Positions 1 through 5,258 of a stretch of DNA of 5,258 bases are shown piece by piece. The notes below the pieces were generated by a model. That model was not told the origin of the DNA, did not search any database, and saw only the letters and a list, made by a program, of their open reading frames with translations. Source of the stretch: Bacteroidales bacterium (GTDB lineage: Bacteria; Bacteroidota; Bacteroidia; Bacteroidales; F082); the NCBI GenBank assembly GCA_016281295.1, contig JAEEII010000290.1, positions 1 through 5,258 of the forward strand. The letters run 5' to 3'. Each line of letters starts with the position of its first letter. Position 1 is the first letter of the stretch. Made by a program: the position numbers and the translations under genes.

Positions 1-277
1 ATCGCCCAATGTATTCATCCTTTGTCTCGCCTTTGCGATACAGCATGTCGCCAATCTGGTAACGGGCACGCGATGTCGTGAGTGAGTCGCTCGCCAACAA
101 GCCGTAATGTTCCGCATCTTTGAAGGCTTCCAAGGCCAAAGCCTCGTCATCGGATTCCAAATAGGCATAACCTACTTCCAGCGACTGTTGTGCTTGGTCA
201 AGCTGTTGCTTCGGACCAGGTTTGCAGGCAGTCAATGCCGCAAGAAGGAGAAACAAAACCAAATGGTGCATTTTCAT
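1..277 (-). CDS. N-terminal part of a TPR-like lipoprotein (cut by left edge)
   Basis: This is the first 92 residues of a protein read leftwards from ATG at 277-275; the frame is open to the window edge, so the C-terminus is missing. Residues 1-17 form a lipoprotein signal peptide (MKMHH, then a hydrophobic run) ending in the lipobox L15-T16-A17-C18, so the mature protein should be lipid-anchored at Cys18. There is no clear acidic surface-export motif after the cysteine (KPGPKQ), which favours a periplasm-facing location. Residues about 24-80 are helical and Ala/Leu/Tyr-spaced in the manner of tetratricopeptide repeats (around LEVGYAYLESDDEALALEAF, then ARYQIGDMLYRKGE). Many Bacteroidales encode TPR lipoproteins that begin like this, some with a C-terminal membrane helix and regulator domain; whether this one does cannot be seen. 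A second in-frame ATG lies at 271-269 and is a possible alternative start. The gene is divergent from prfB. Lipoprotein call is strong, TPR call moderate, function unknown. Confidence 0.8.
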   Translation of the reverse strand, partial: MKMHHLVLFLLLAALTACKPGPKQQLDQAQQSLEVGYAYLESDDEALALEAFKDAEHYGLLASDSLTTSRARYQIGDMLYRKGETKDEYIGR

Positions 278-281
278 AACG

Positions 282-289
282 CAAAATTA
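282..289 (-). promoter_or_regulatory. Putative -7 box (TAATTTTG) for the minus-strand lipoprotein
   Basis: Read on the minus strand, 289-282 is TAATTTTG, an exact match to the Bacteroidota -7 consensus TAnnTTTG. Only four bases separate it from the ATG at 277-275, so transcription would start at or very near the start codon. No good -33 TTTG box is seen at the usual spacing of about 19-21 bases; the nearest TTTG is 25 bases upstream. The match could be chance in AT-rich DNA. Confidence 0.35.
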
Positions 290-299
290 TAAAACACCT

Positions 300-327
300 C
301 TTAATTCTAAATACCAAATTCTTAATT
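300..327. repeat. Decayed 7-bp tandem array (CTTAATT units)
   Basis: Four consecutive heptamers in phase read CTTAATT (300-306), CTAAATA (307-313), CCAAATT (314-320) and CTTAATT (321-327). The outer two are identical and the inner two are diverged. The unit is the reverse complement of the AATTAAG heptamer tandemly repeated just after prfB. The array fills the divergent intergenic region and overlaps the place where a -33 element for prfB would be expected. Confidence 0.5.
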
Positions 328-333
328 ATTTCG

Positions 334-341
334 TACCTTTG
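334..341 (+). promoter_or_regulatory. Putative -7 box (TACCTTTG) for the prfB operon
   Basis: TACCTTTG matches the Bacteroidota housekeeping sigma -7 consensus TAnnTTTG exactly and is followed by a C, a common form in this group. It lies 27 bases before the prfB ATG, implying a short A/T-rich leader of roughly 20 bases without a Shine-Dalgarno sequence. The -33 region (about 310-316) has no TTTG, so the second half of the promoter is weak or absent. No other good candidate drives the plus-strand genes. Confidence 0.6.
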
Positions 342-368
342 CGCCCAAATTAACATATAGTATTCACC

Positions 369-1485
369 ATGATCACTTTAGACCAACAAAAAGAATTATG
401 TAAGAGGGTTGAGGCCTTGAGGAGGTATCTTTGACGTGGACCGTCGTACCATGGAGGCCCAAGAATTAGACGAAAAGACCCAAGATCCGCAATTTTGGAG
501 CGACCCGAAAGCCGCCGAAGCCACCATGAAGAAGGTGCGCGAGGTGAAAGGATGGCTCAATGGCTACAAGAACGATGAAGAAGCCTACAACGACTTGGCG
601 GTGCTGTTTGCTTTCGCCAAGCAAGGAGAAGCCACAGAAGAAGAGGTGGATGCACAGTATGCCCATGCCTTGGCTATCGTTGAGGATCTGGAATTCAAGA
701 ACATGCTTCAGGAAGAAGCCGACCCCATGAGCGCTGTGCTGAAGATCAACGCGGGCGCAGGCGGCACCGAGGCCCAGGACTGGGCCCAGATGCTCATGCG
801 CATGTACATGCGTTACGCCGAGAACCACAAGTACAAACTCACTATCTCCAACTTGTTGGAGGCCGACGATGCCGGCATCAAGTCGGTGACGATGAAGCTC
901 GAGGGCGAATACGCCTACGGCTACCTGAAAGGCGAGAACGGCGTGCACCGTTTAGTGCGTGTCAGTCCTTACAACGCCCAAGGCAAACGTATGACCTCGT
1001 TCGCTTCCGTTTTCGTCACCCCTTTGATTGACGATTCCATCGAAATCGTGGTGGAACAATCGCGTTTGTCGTGGGACACCTTCCGCAGCGGCGGTGCCGG
1101 TGGCCAGAACGTCAACAAGGTGGAGTCGGGTGTGCGTCTGCGCTATCAATACAAAGACCCTTACACGGGCGAGGAAGAGGAAATCCTGATTGAAAACACC
1201 GAAACCCGCGACCAACCCAAGAACAAAGAGAACGCCCTGCGCCTCTTGAAGTCGCAACTCTACGACCGCGAGATGCGCCACCGCATGGAGGAGCAAAACA
1301 AGATTGAGGCGGGCAAGCTGAAGATCGAATGGGGCAGCCAAATCCGCAGCTACGTGTTCGACGACCGTCGCGTGAAGGACCATCGCACCAATTACCAGAC
1401 CTCCGACGTACAGGGAGTTATGGATGGAAATATTGATGCGTTTTTGAAGGCGTGGTTGATGGAGTTTGGAGGAAAGAAAAATTAA
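369..1485 (+). CDS. prfB: Peptide chain release factor 2 (RF2), made by programmed +1 frameshift
   Basis: RF2 recognises UGA and UAA stop codons in the ribosomal A site and triggers release of the finished peptide. The coding sequence is join(369..431,433..1485): 21 codons from ATG 369 end at CTT, an in-frame TGA (432-434) follows, and skipping T432 enters the main frame at GAC 433, giving 371 residues (E. coli RF2 has 365). A prediction without the frameshift would start at GTG 436 and lose the N-terminus. Visible motifs in 371-residue numbering are AGAGGTEAQDW at 128-138, the stop-codon reading tripeptide S199-P200-Y201, the catalytic GGQ loop at 244-246 within GGAGGQNVNKVESG, and WGSQIRSYV from W321. 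The tripeptide is SPY rather than the classical SPF; I recall this as usual in Bacteroidota RF2. Ser240 sits where E. coli K-12 has the unusual Thr246. RF2 level should feed back on itself through the frameshift. It heads the operon; cstA starts 30 bp later. Confidence 0.97.
420..435 (+). promoter_or_regulatory. prfB programmed +1 frameshift site
   Basis: The sequence AGG AGG TAT CTT TGA C matches the canonical bacterial prfB recoding signal: an internal Shine-Dalgarno-like AGGAGG (420-425), a three-base spacer, the slippery CTT codon (429-431), and a poorly read UGA followed by C (432-435). When RF2 is scarce the ribosome pauses at UGA, peptidyl-tRNA-Leu slips from CUU to UUU, and translation goes on in +1 as GAC GTG GAC. 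When RF2 is plentiful it ends a 21-residue peptide instead. Spacing is identical to that in E. coli. Confidence 0.97.
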
Positions 1486-1507
1486 GAATTAAGAATTAAG
1501 AATTTAG
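1480..1507. repeat. 7-bp tandem array (AATTAAG x3, plus one variant)
   Basis: Three perfect AATTAAG heptamers at 1480-1486, 1487-1493 and 1494-1500 are followed by a one-mismatch copy, AATTTAG, at 1501-1507. The prfB stop codon TAA (1483-1485) lies inside the first copy, so the last residue and stop of RF2 are written by the repeat. It fills nearly all of the 30-bp gap before cstA and leaves only GAGAGCC as leader directly before that start codon. The inverse-orientation relative of this array is at 300-327. Confidence 0.8.
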
Positions 1508-1515
1508 AGAGAGCC

Positions 1516-2967
1516 ATGATAACATTTTTTATCGCTTTAGCCGTATTGATTCTTGGCTATCTGATTTATGGAAAGTTTGTAGAGAAGCTATTTGGGGCGG
1601 ATCCGAATAGGCCCACACCAGCTACCACCATGGCCGATGGTGTGGACTATGTGCCGATGAAGCCCTGGCGGATTTTCTTGATCCAGTTTTTGAACATCGC
1701 CGGCGTAGGGCCTATCATCGGGGCCATCATGGGTGCACAGTTCGGCACGGCCTCTTTCCTTTGGATTGTGCTGGGCAGCATCTTCGCAGGAGCAGTACAC
1801 GATTATCTGGCGGGCATGATCTCTTTAAGAGACAAAGGAGCAAGTCTGCCCGAAATTCACGGAACCTATTTGGGTGACGGTGCCAAGCAAATCATGCGTG
1901 GCTTCACCGTGATTTTGATGATTTTGGTCGGCGTGGTGTTTGTCAACACCCCTGCCACCCTGCTCAACGCTCACTTCACCCAAGGCTGGAATCCCTATAT
2001 CTGGATTATCATCATTCTGGCTTATTACCTGATAGCCACATTGTTACCTATCGATAAGCTCATCGGAAAGATCTACCCTATCTTTGGCATCCTGCTGTTG
2101 GGCATGGCAGTAGCCATCTTCATCGCCTTCCTCATTTACAAGCCTGAGATTCCTGAGTTGTGGAGCGGCTTGCAGAACCGTCATCCCGAGGCGCCCAACA
2201 ACCCCATCTTCCCGATGATGTTCATCTCGATTGCTTGCGGTGCTATTTCAGGCTTCCATGCGACACAATCACCATTGATGGCCCGTTGCATGGTGAATGA
2301 GAAACAGGGCCGTCCCATTTTCTACGGTGCCATGATCACCGAGGGTGTCGTCGCCTTGATTTGGGCTGCTGCCGCCGCCTATTTCTTCGGGCCCGACAGC
2401 GTGGTGGATGTCACTGGCAAGAGTGGTGCCGCCATCGTGGGCATCATCGCCAACACCTGGTTCACCCCCATCATCGCCACCATCACCATCTTGGGCGTTA
2501 TCAGCGCCGCCGTCACCTCGGGCGACACGGCCATGCGTTCCGCCCGACTCATCGTGGCCGACTTCATGCATTTCGACCAAAAGCCCATCAAGAACCGTCT
2601 GATCATCGCCATCCCGATGTTTGCCATCACCGCTGCCATTCTGGTCTATAGCATCGCCGACGCCAAGGGGTTCCAGCTAATCTGGCGTTACTTCGCTTGG
2701 GCCAACCAGGTGCTTGCCACCGTCACCCTTTGGGCCATCTCGGTTTATCTCGCCAATAATAAGGGCAAGCTTTGGTATTTGATCACCCTCATCCCTGCCC
2801 TCTTCATGACCATGGTAACGGGCTGCTTCCTCTTCGTGGCCAAGGCCGCCGACGGAGGGTTAGGCTCCGTGTTACCAAGACCTGTGGGCTACGGCATTGG
2901 AGCAGTGATTACATTAATCGGGTTGGCAGCCTTCGTAATTTGGAAAAAGAAACAAAAAACGTTTTAA
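1516..2967 (+). CDS. cstA: CstA-family carbon starvation transporter (short form)
   Basis: This 483-residue inner-membrane protein belongs to the CstA family, whose E. coli members CstA and BtsT are linked to peptide and pyruvate uptake during nutrient limitation. Family wording is clear: DGVDYVPMKPW at 41-51, the loop HDYLAGMISLRDKGASLPE at 95-113, the SGFHATQSP segment at 245-253, SGDTAMRSARL at 335-345, and WRYFAWANQVLA at 390-401. I count about 13 hydrophobic segments, roughly at 2-20, 52-74, 80-100, 130-150, 160-178, 186-208, 232-248, 270-291, 304-334, 361-381, 390-412, 420-442 and 457-476, ending in a Lys-rich cytoplasmic tail (KKKQK). E. coli CstA has about 700 residues; forms of about 480, like this one, are known in Bacteroidota and Firmicutes, so it does not look truncated. 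The substrate (pyruvate, peptide or another) cannot be decided from sequence. ATG 1516 is chosen because the hydrophobic N-terminus begins there and GAGAG precedes it. Probably cotranscribed with prfB. Confidence 0.92.
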   Translation: MITFFIALAVLILGYLIYGKFVEKLFGADPNRPTPATTMADGVDYVPMKPWRIFLIQFLNIAGVGPIIGAIMGAQFGTASFLWIVLGSIFAGAVHDYLAGMISLRDKGASLPEIHGTYLGDGAKQIMRGFTVILMILVGVVFVNTPATLLNAHFTQGWNPYIWIIIILAYYLIATLLPIDKLIGKIYPIFGILLLGMAVAIFIAFLIYKPEIPELWSGLQNRHPEAPNNPIFPMMFISIACGAISGFHATQSPLMARCMVNEKQGRPIFYGAMITEGVVALIWAAAAAYFFGPDSVVDVTGKSGAAIVGIIANTWFTPIIATITILGVISAAVTSGDTAMRSARLIVADFMHFDQKPIKNRLIIAIPMFAITAAILVYSIADAKGFQLIWRYFAWANQVLATVTLWAISVYLANNKGKLWYLITLIPALFMTMVTGCFLFVAKAADGGLGSVLPRPVGYGIGAVITLIGLAAFVIWKKKQKTF

Positions 2968-2979
2968 AGACTATATATC

Positions 2980-4164
2980 ATGAGAAAAATCATCCCCCTC
3001 TTCATTTTAGTTTTAGGGTTTGCTTCCTGCTCGCCCATCGTTCACAAAAACATCACCAAACCACTTACCCCACGGGAAAGCACAACAGACGTAGCCGTGT
3101 ATGATGTCGGAGAGATGGTCCCCGAAAACACCGAAGTGATTGGAAACATTAGAATAACAGATAGTGGGTTCACCACGCATTGTGATTGGGAAACCATCCT
3201 TGAAAAAGCAATGAATGAAGCGCGGGCAGCTGGCGGGAATGGTCTCGAGATCCTTCAGCACAGCTATCCTAACGGACACAGTTCCTGTCATCAAATCGCA
3301 GCCAACATTCTCAACATCGACCCAAACTGCCCTCCCAAAGAGCCTTCCGAGTTCGCCCAAAAGAACTATCATGATTACGTCATTCTATCAGAAGGCGACA
3401 CCACACAATGCCTCGTCATCGATGAAACCAAGAATATGCTAAGCATAGTTTACGAAGTACAAGGGGTCACCAGAAAAGCTCAACTCGACAAGAGCAAGAT
3501 TCTTGCATATCACATTGACGACCCCATCGCATTGGCGGATCTTCAATATCAAAAAAACAAAAAAGTGTTTCATGTCCGGTTCGGCTTTGACGGAGGTTAC
3601 GCTTTCCGCACCGCTCGATTGGCAGACGGACTATCAAATGACTACAAGGACTATCTCCGGGAACTATCAAAAGGTCCAGTAATGGGGGCTAACCTCCGAA
3701 TCAACATCGACAAGATGTACAGCCTTGGAATCCACTACGACCGATTTACAAGCAGCAACTCCGGCTATTTTTATGCATATGACGATTATGGCAACTATCA
3801 TGAAGGCCTGATCAGTAGCAACCACAACATTAACTTCATTGCCGCCTCTGCCGGATACCACTTCACCACCCCCAACGAAAAACACTGTTTCTTCTTTGAT
3901 TATCTTCTGGGCTATATGAACTATCATGCCATAGAGTCTGATTTCGGCACGGACTATATCATAGAAGGAGCTACAATAGGAATGGGATTGACTTTCGATT
4001 ACGACTACATGTTGTCAAAACACATCGGCATCGGCGCAGGGATGTCCTATTACAATGGAGCTCTTTCAAAAGCGAAAGTCAACGGGAATGAACAAAACCT
4101 GAATAACAACAAAGAAGGACTTCAAAGATTCAACCTCAAGGCTGGAATCCGGTTTTATCTCTAA
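2980..4164 (+). CDS. Putative outer-membrane lipoprotein with C-terminal beta-barrel
   Basis: I do not recognise a named family for this 394-residue protein. Residues 1-16 form a signal peptide ending in a lipobox-like F14-A15-S16-C17, so Cys17 is probably lipidated. Residues about 38-112 form a compact domain with GNIRITDSGFTTHCDW and GGNGLEILQHSYPNGHSSCH; Cys68 and Cys103 could pair. Similar wording (a GFTT-C start, an Ala-rich helix, then StCHqI) occurs, from memory, in other Bacteroidales lipoproteins. Residues about 130-180 (HDYVILSEGDTTQCLVIDE onward) look like the small beta-rich DxVxLxxGD element common in Bacteroidota envelope proteins. From about 196 the sequence alternates as amphipathic strands, roughly 196-208, 232-243, 245-256, 283-294, 300-313, 327-340, 343-358 and 381-394, ending in GIRFYL: a plausible eight-strand barrel. 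It begins 12 bp after cstA with an AT-rich leader and no Shine-Dalgarno, and ends 3 bp before the ABC-F gene. AGA and ATA codons look commoner than in its neighbours, suggesting faster or separate evolution. Function unknown. Confidence 0.8.
   Translation: MRKIIPLFILVLGFASCSPIVHKNITKPLTPRESTTDVAVYDVGEMVPENTEVIGNIRITDSGFTTHCDWETILEKAMNEARAAGGNGLEILQHSYPNGHSSCHQIAANILNIDPNCPPKEPSEFAQKNYHDYVILSEGDTTQCLVIDETKNMLSIVYEVQGVTRKAQLDKSKILAYHIDDPIALADLQYQKNKKVFHVRFGFDGGYAFRTARLADGLSNDYKDYLRELSKGPVMGANLRINIDKMYSLGIHYDRFTSSNSGYFYAYDDYGNYHEGLISSNHNINFIAASAGYHFTTPNEKHCFFFDYLLGYMNYHAIESDFGTDYIIEGATIGMGLTFDYDYMLSKHIGIGAGMSYYNGALSKAKVNGNEQNLNNNKEGLQRFNLKAGIRFYL
3552..3558 (+). other. Possible -1 slippery heptamer (A AAA AAC)
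   Basis: In the reading frame of the barrel lipoprotein, codons 191-195 are CAA AAA AAC AAA AAA, which contains A AAA AAC in the phase required for -1 tandem slippage and a run of seven A. A -1 shift would reach TGA at 3588-3590 and release about 203 residues, just where the predicted barrel begins. I see no upstream Shine-Dalgarno-like stimulator and no strong downstream stem, so use is unproven. Confidence 0.25.
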
Positions 4165-4167
4165 TCT

Positions 4168-5258
4168 ATGATCTCCGTTCAGAACCTCAGCATGCACTTC
4201 ACCGGTGACGATTTGTTCACCGACATCACTTTTTTGATTCGTGAAAAGGACCGGATTGGTTTGGTCGGCCATAACGGTGCCGGCAAGACCACGCTGCTCA
4301 AGCTCATCTGCGGTCTAGAACAACCCTCTAAGGGCGATGTCATTGTGCCTGAAGGCATCACCATCGGATATTTGCCCCAGGAGAAGAATGTGAACAGTCC
4401 CAACACGGTGTTGGACGAAGCCATGACGGCTTTCGATGAATACCACCAGATGGAACGAGAGGTGGAAAAGCTTCAACAAGAGATGATGGAGCGCACCGAC
4501 TACGAAAGCCGAGAGTACCAACGTCTCATCGAGCATCTCAACAACCTCAACGACCATTTGAACATGATGGGCGGCAACGCCATCGAAGGCGAGGCCGAAC
4601 GTATCTTGGTAGGACTGGGATTTGAGCATGACGACATGCAACGTCCCATGCGGGAGTTCAGCAACGGCTGGCAGATGCGTGTGGAGTTGGCCAAGATCCT
4701 GTTGAGGAAACCCAACCTGCTACTGTTGGACGAGCCCACCAACCACCTCGACATCGAGTCCATCCAATGGCTGGAAGGCTTCCTGAAATCGTACTACGGT
4801 GCCATCCTGATGGTCTCGCACGACCGCGCCTTCCTCGACAATATCACGGTTCGCACCGTTGAGATTTCAAATGGCAAGATTTACGACTATAAGGCGTCCT
4901 ACTCCGATTACGTCGCCCTGCGCGAAGAACGAGTCGATATGCAACGCAACGCCTACAACAACCAGCAGCGTGAAATCAAGGAAATCGAGGCCTTCATTGA
5001 ACGTTTTCGCTACAAAGCCACCAAAGCCAAGCAGGTGCAAAGCCGTGTGAAGCTACTGGAAAAAATGGAGGAAGTCACCGTCGATGACATCGACAAAACC
5101 GCTATCCATTTCAAGTTCCCCCCTGCACCCCATTCCGGCAAAGTGACCTTGGAATTAAACCACGTGGGTAAAGCCTACGGCGACAAAGTCATCCTGAAAG
5201 ATGTCAACCTACTCATTCCCAGAGGAGAAAAGATTGCCTTTGTAGGCCGTAACGGTGA
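4168..5258 (+). CDS. ABC-F family ATPase (cut by right edge)
   Basis: ABC-F proteins are soluble twin-ATPase proteins that bind the ribosomal E site and act in translation or antibiotic resistance rather than in transport. The first 363 residues are present. Domain 1 has Walker A GHNGAGKT at 34-41, a Q-loop at about Q71, the signature FSNGW at 164-168, Walker B LLLLDEP at 184-190 followed by TNHLD at 191-195, and the switch histidine in SHDR at H218. Residues about 240-325 are charged and helical ([20 protein letters not shown]), fitting the interdomain P-site tRNA-interaction linker that defines the family. Domain 2 starts near 326 ([13 protein letters not shown]) and the window ends inside its Walker A at GRNG. 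There are no membrane segments. The wording resembles the housekeeping ABC-F protein of Bacteroidales, but I cannot assign EttA, Uup or a resistance subtype. ATG 4168 lies only 3 bp after the preceding stop, so translational coupling is likely. No Shine-Dalgarno is seen. Confidence 0.95.
   Translation, partial: MISVQNLSMHFTGDDLFTDITFLIREKDRIGLVGHNGAGKTTLLKLICGLEQPSKGDVIVPEGITIGYLPQEKNVNSPNTVLDEAMTAFDEYHQMEREVEKLQQEMMERTDYESREYQRLIEHLNNLNDHLNMMGGNAIEGEAERILVGLGFEHDDMQRPMREFSNGWQMRVELAKILLRKPNLLLLDEPTNHLDIESIQWLEGFLKSYYGAILMVSHDRAFLDNITVRTVEISNGKIYDYKASYSDYVALREERVDMQRNAYNNQQREIKEIEAFIERFRYKATKAKQVQSRVKLLEKMEEVTVDDIDKTAIHFKFPPAPHSGKVTLELNHVGKAYGDKVILKDVNLLIPRGEKIAFVGRNG

Noticed and set aside
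107..292. Plus-strand open frame across the left gene
   Set aside because: It overlaps the minus-strand lipoprotein, whose signal peptide and lipobox are clear; the plus-strand product has no recognisable features.
771..786. GC-rich inverted repeat GGCCCAG-GA-CTGGGCC in prfB
   Set aside because: It lies in codons for the conserved TEAQDWAQ segment, the loop is only two bases and no U-run follows, so it is probably a by-product of codon choice and not a terminator.
466..1383. Two long minus-strand open frames (466-948 and 952-1383) antisense to prfB
   Set aside because: They lie wholly inside the conserved RF2 coding region, are His/Val/Leu-rich in the way of reverse-frame shadows, and have no promoter or recognisable domain.
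1626..1642. Hairpin CACCAT-ggccg-ATGGTG near the start of cstA
   Set aside because: The stem is only six base pairs, inside coding sequence more than 100 bases after the start codon, with no sign of a regulatory role; it is likely chance.
2930..2979. Possible promoter (TAATTTGG) before the barrel lipoprotein
   Set aside because: It misses the TAnnTTTG consensus by one base, lies inside the cstA C-terminal codons and has no -33 box at proper spacing.
2269..3104. Several open frames overlapping cstA in both orientations, including one crossing into the next gene
   Set aside because: The products are His/Arg- or Gly/Asp-biased shadows of GC-rich codons, with no independent start signals.
3013..3927. 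Minus- and plus-strand open frames within the barrel lipoprotein
   Set aside because: The lipoprotein frame has a signal peptide and continuous domain logic; the others show none and are short.
4066..5050. Open frames overlapping the ABC-F gene
   Set aside because: The ABC-F frame carries all the ATPase motifs in order; the others are shadows.

Overview
The window looks like a chromosomal segment from a member of the Bacteroidota, most likely order Bacteroidales. The evidence is TAnnTTTG-type -7 promoter boxes, start codons without Shine-Dalgarno sequences behind A/T-rich leaders, two Bacteroidota-style lipoproteins, and release factor 2 and ABC-F proteins whose wording matches what I recall from Bacteroidales. 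Genus and species cannot be set from this sequence alone. I see no mobile element, phage gene, CRISPR array, tRNA or rRNA; this is mostly housekeeping DNA.

Layout. The left edge (1-277, minus strand) holds the N-terminal 92 residues of a lipoprotein with helical, TPR-like sequence; the rest lies outside the window. A 91-bp divergent intergenic region (278-368) carries a likely promoter for each direction and a decayed heptamer repeat. Four genes then run left to right: prfB (369-1485, RF2, with a complete programmed +1 frameshift site at 420-435), a short CstA-family carbon-starvation transporter (1516-2967), an unrecognised outer-membrane protein with a lipoprotein signal and a predicted beta-barrel (2980-4164), and an ABC-F ATPase (4168 to the right edge, cut just inside the Walker A motif of its second ATPase domain).

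The three gaps in the plus-strand run are 30, 12 and 3 bp. No terminator or convincing internal promoter is visible in them, so the simplest reading is one operon started from the TACCTTTG box at 334-341. The functions are mixed: two translation proteins (RF2 at the front, ABC-F at the end) flank a solute transporter and an envelope protein. The three finished plus-strand genes all end in TAA, which both RF1 and RF2 can read.

The best-supported notable feature is the prfB recoding site, which retains a perfect AGGAGG in a phylum whose ribosomes are known to hide their anti-Shine-Dalgarno sequence. Other points worth a look are the AATTAAG heptamer arrays on both sides of prfB in opposite orientation, the lipoprotein/beta-barrel architecture with an A-rich slippery heptamer at the domain joint, and a variant ABC signature (FSNGW) in the ABC-F protein. 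I found no strong evidence for a wholly new biological system here.
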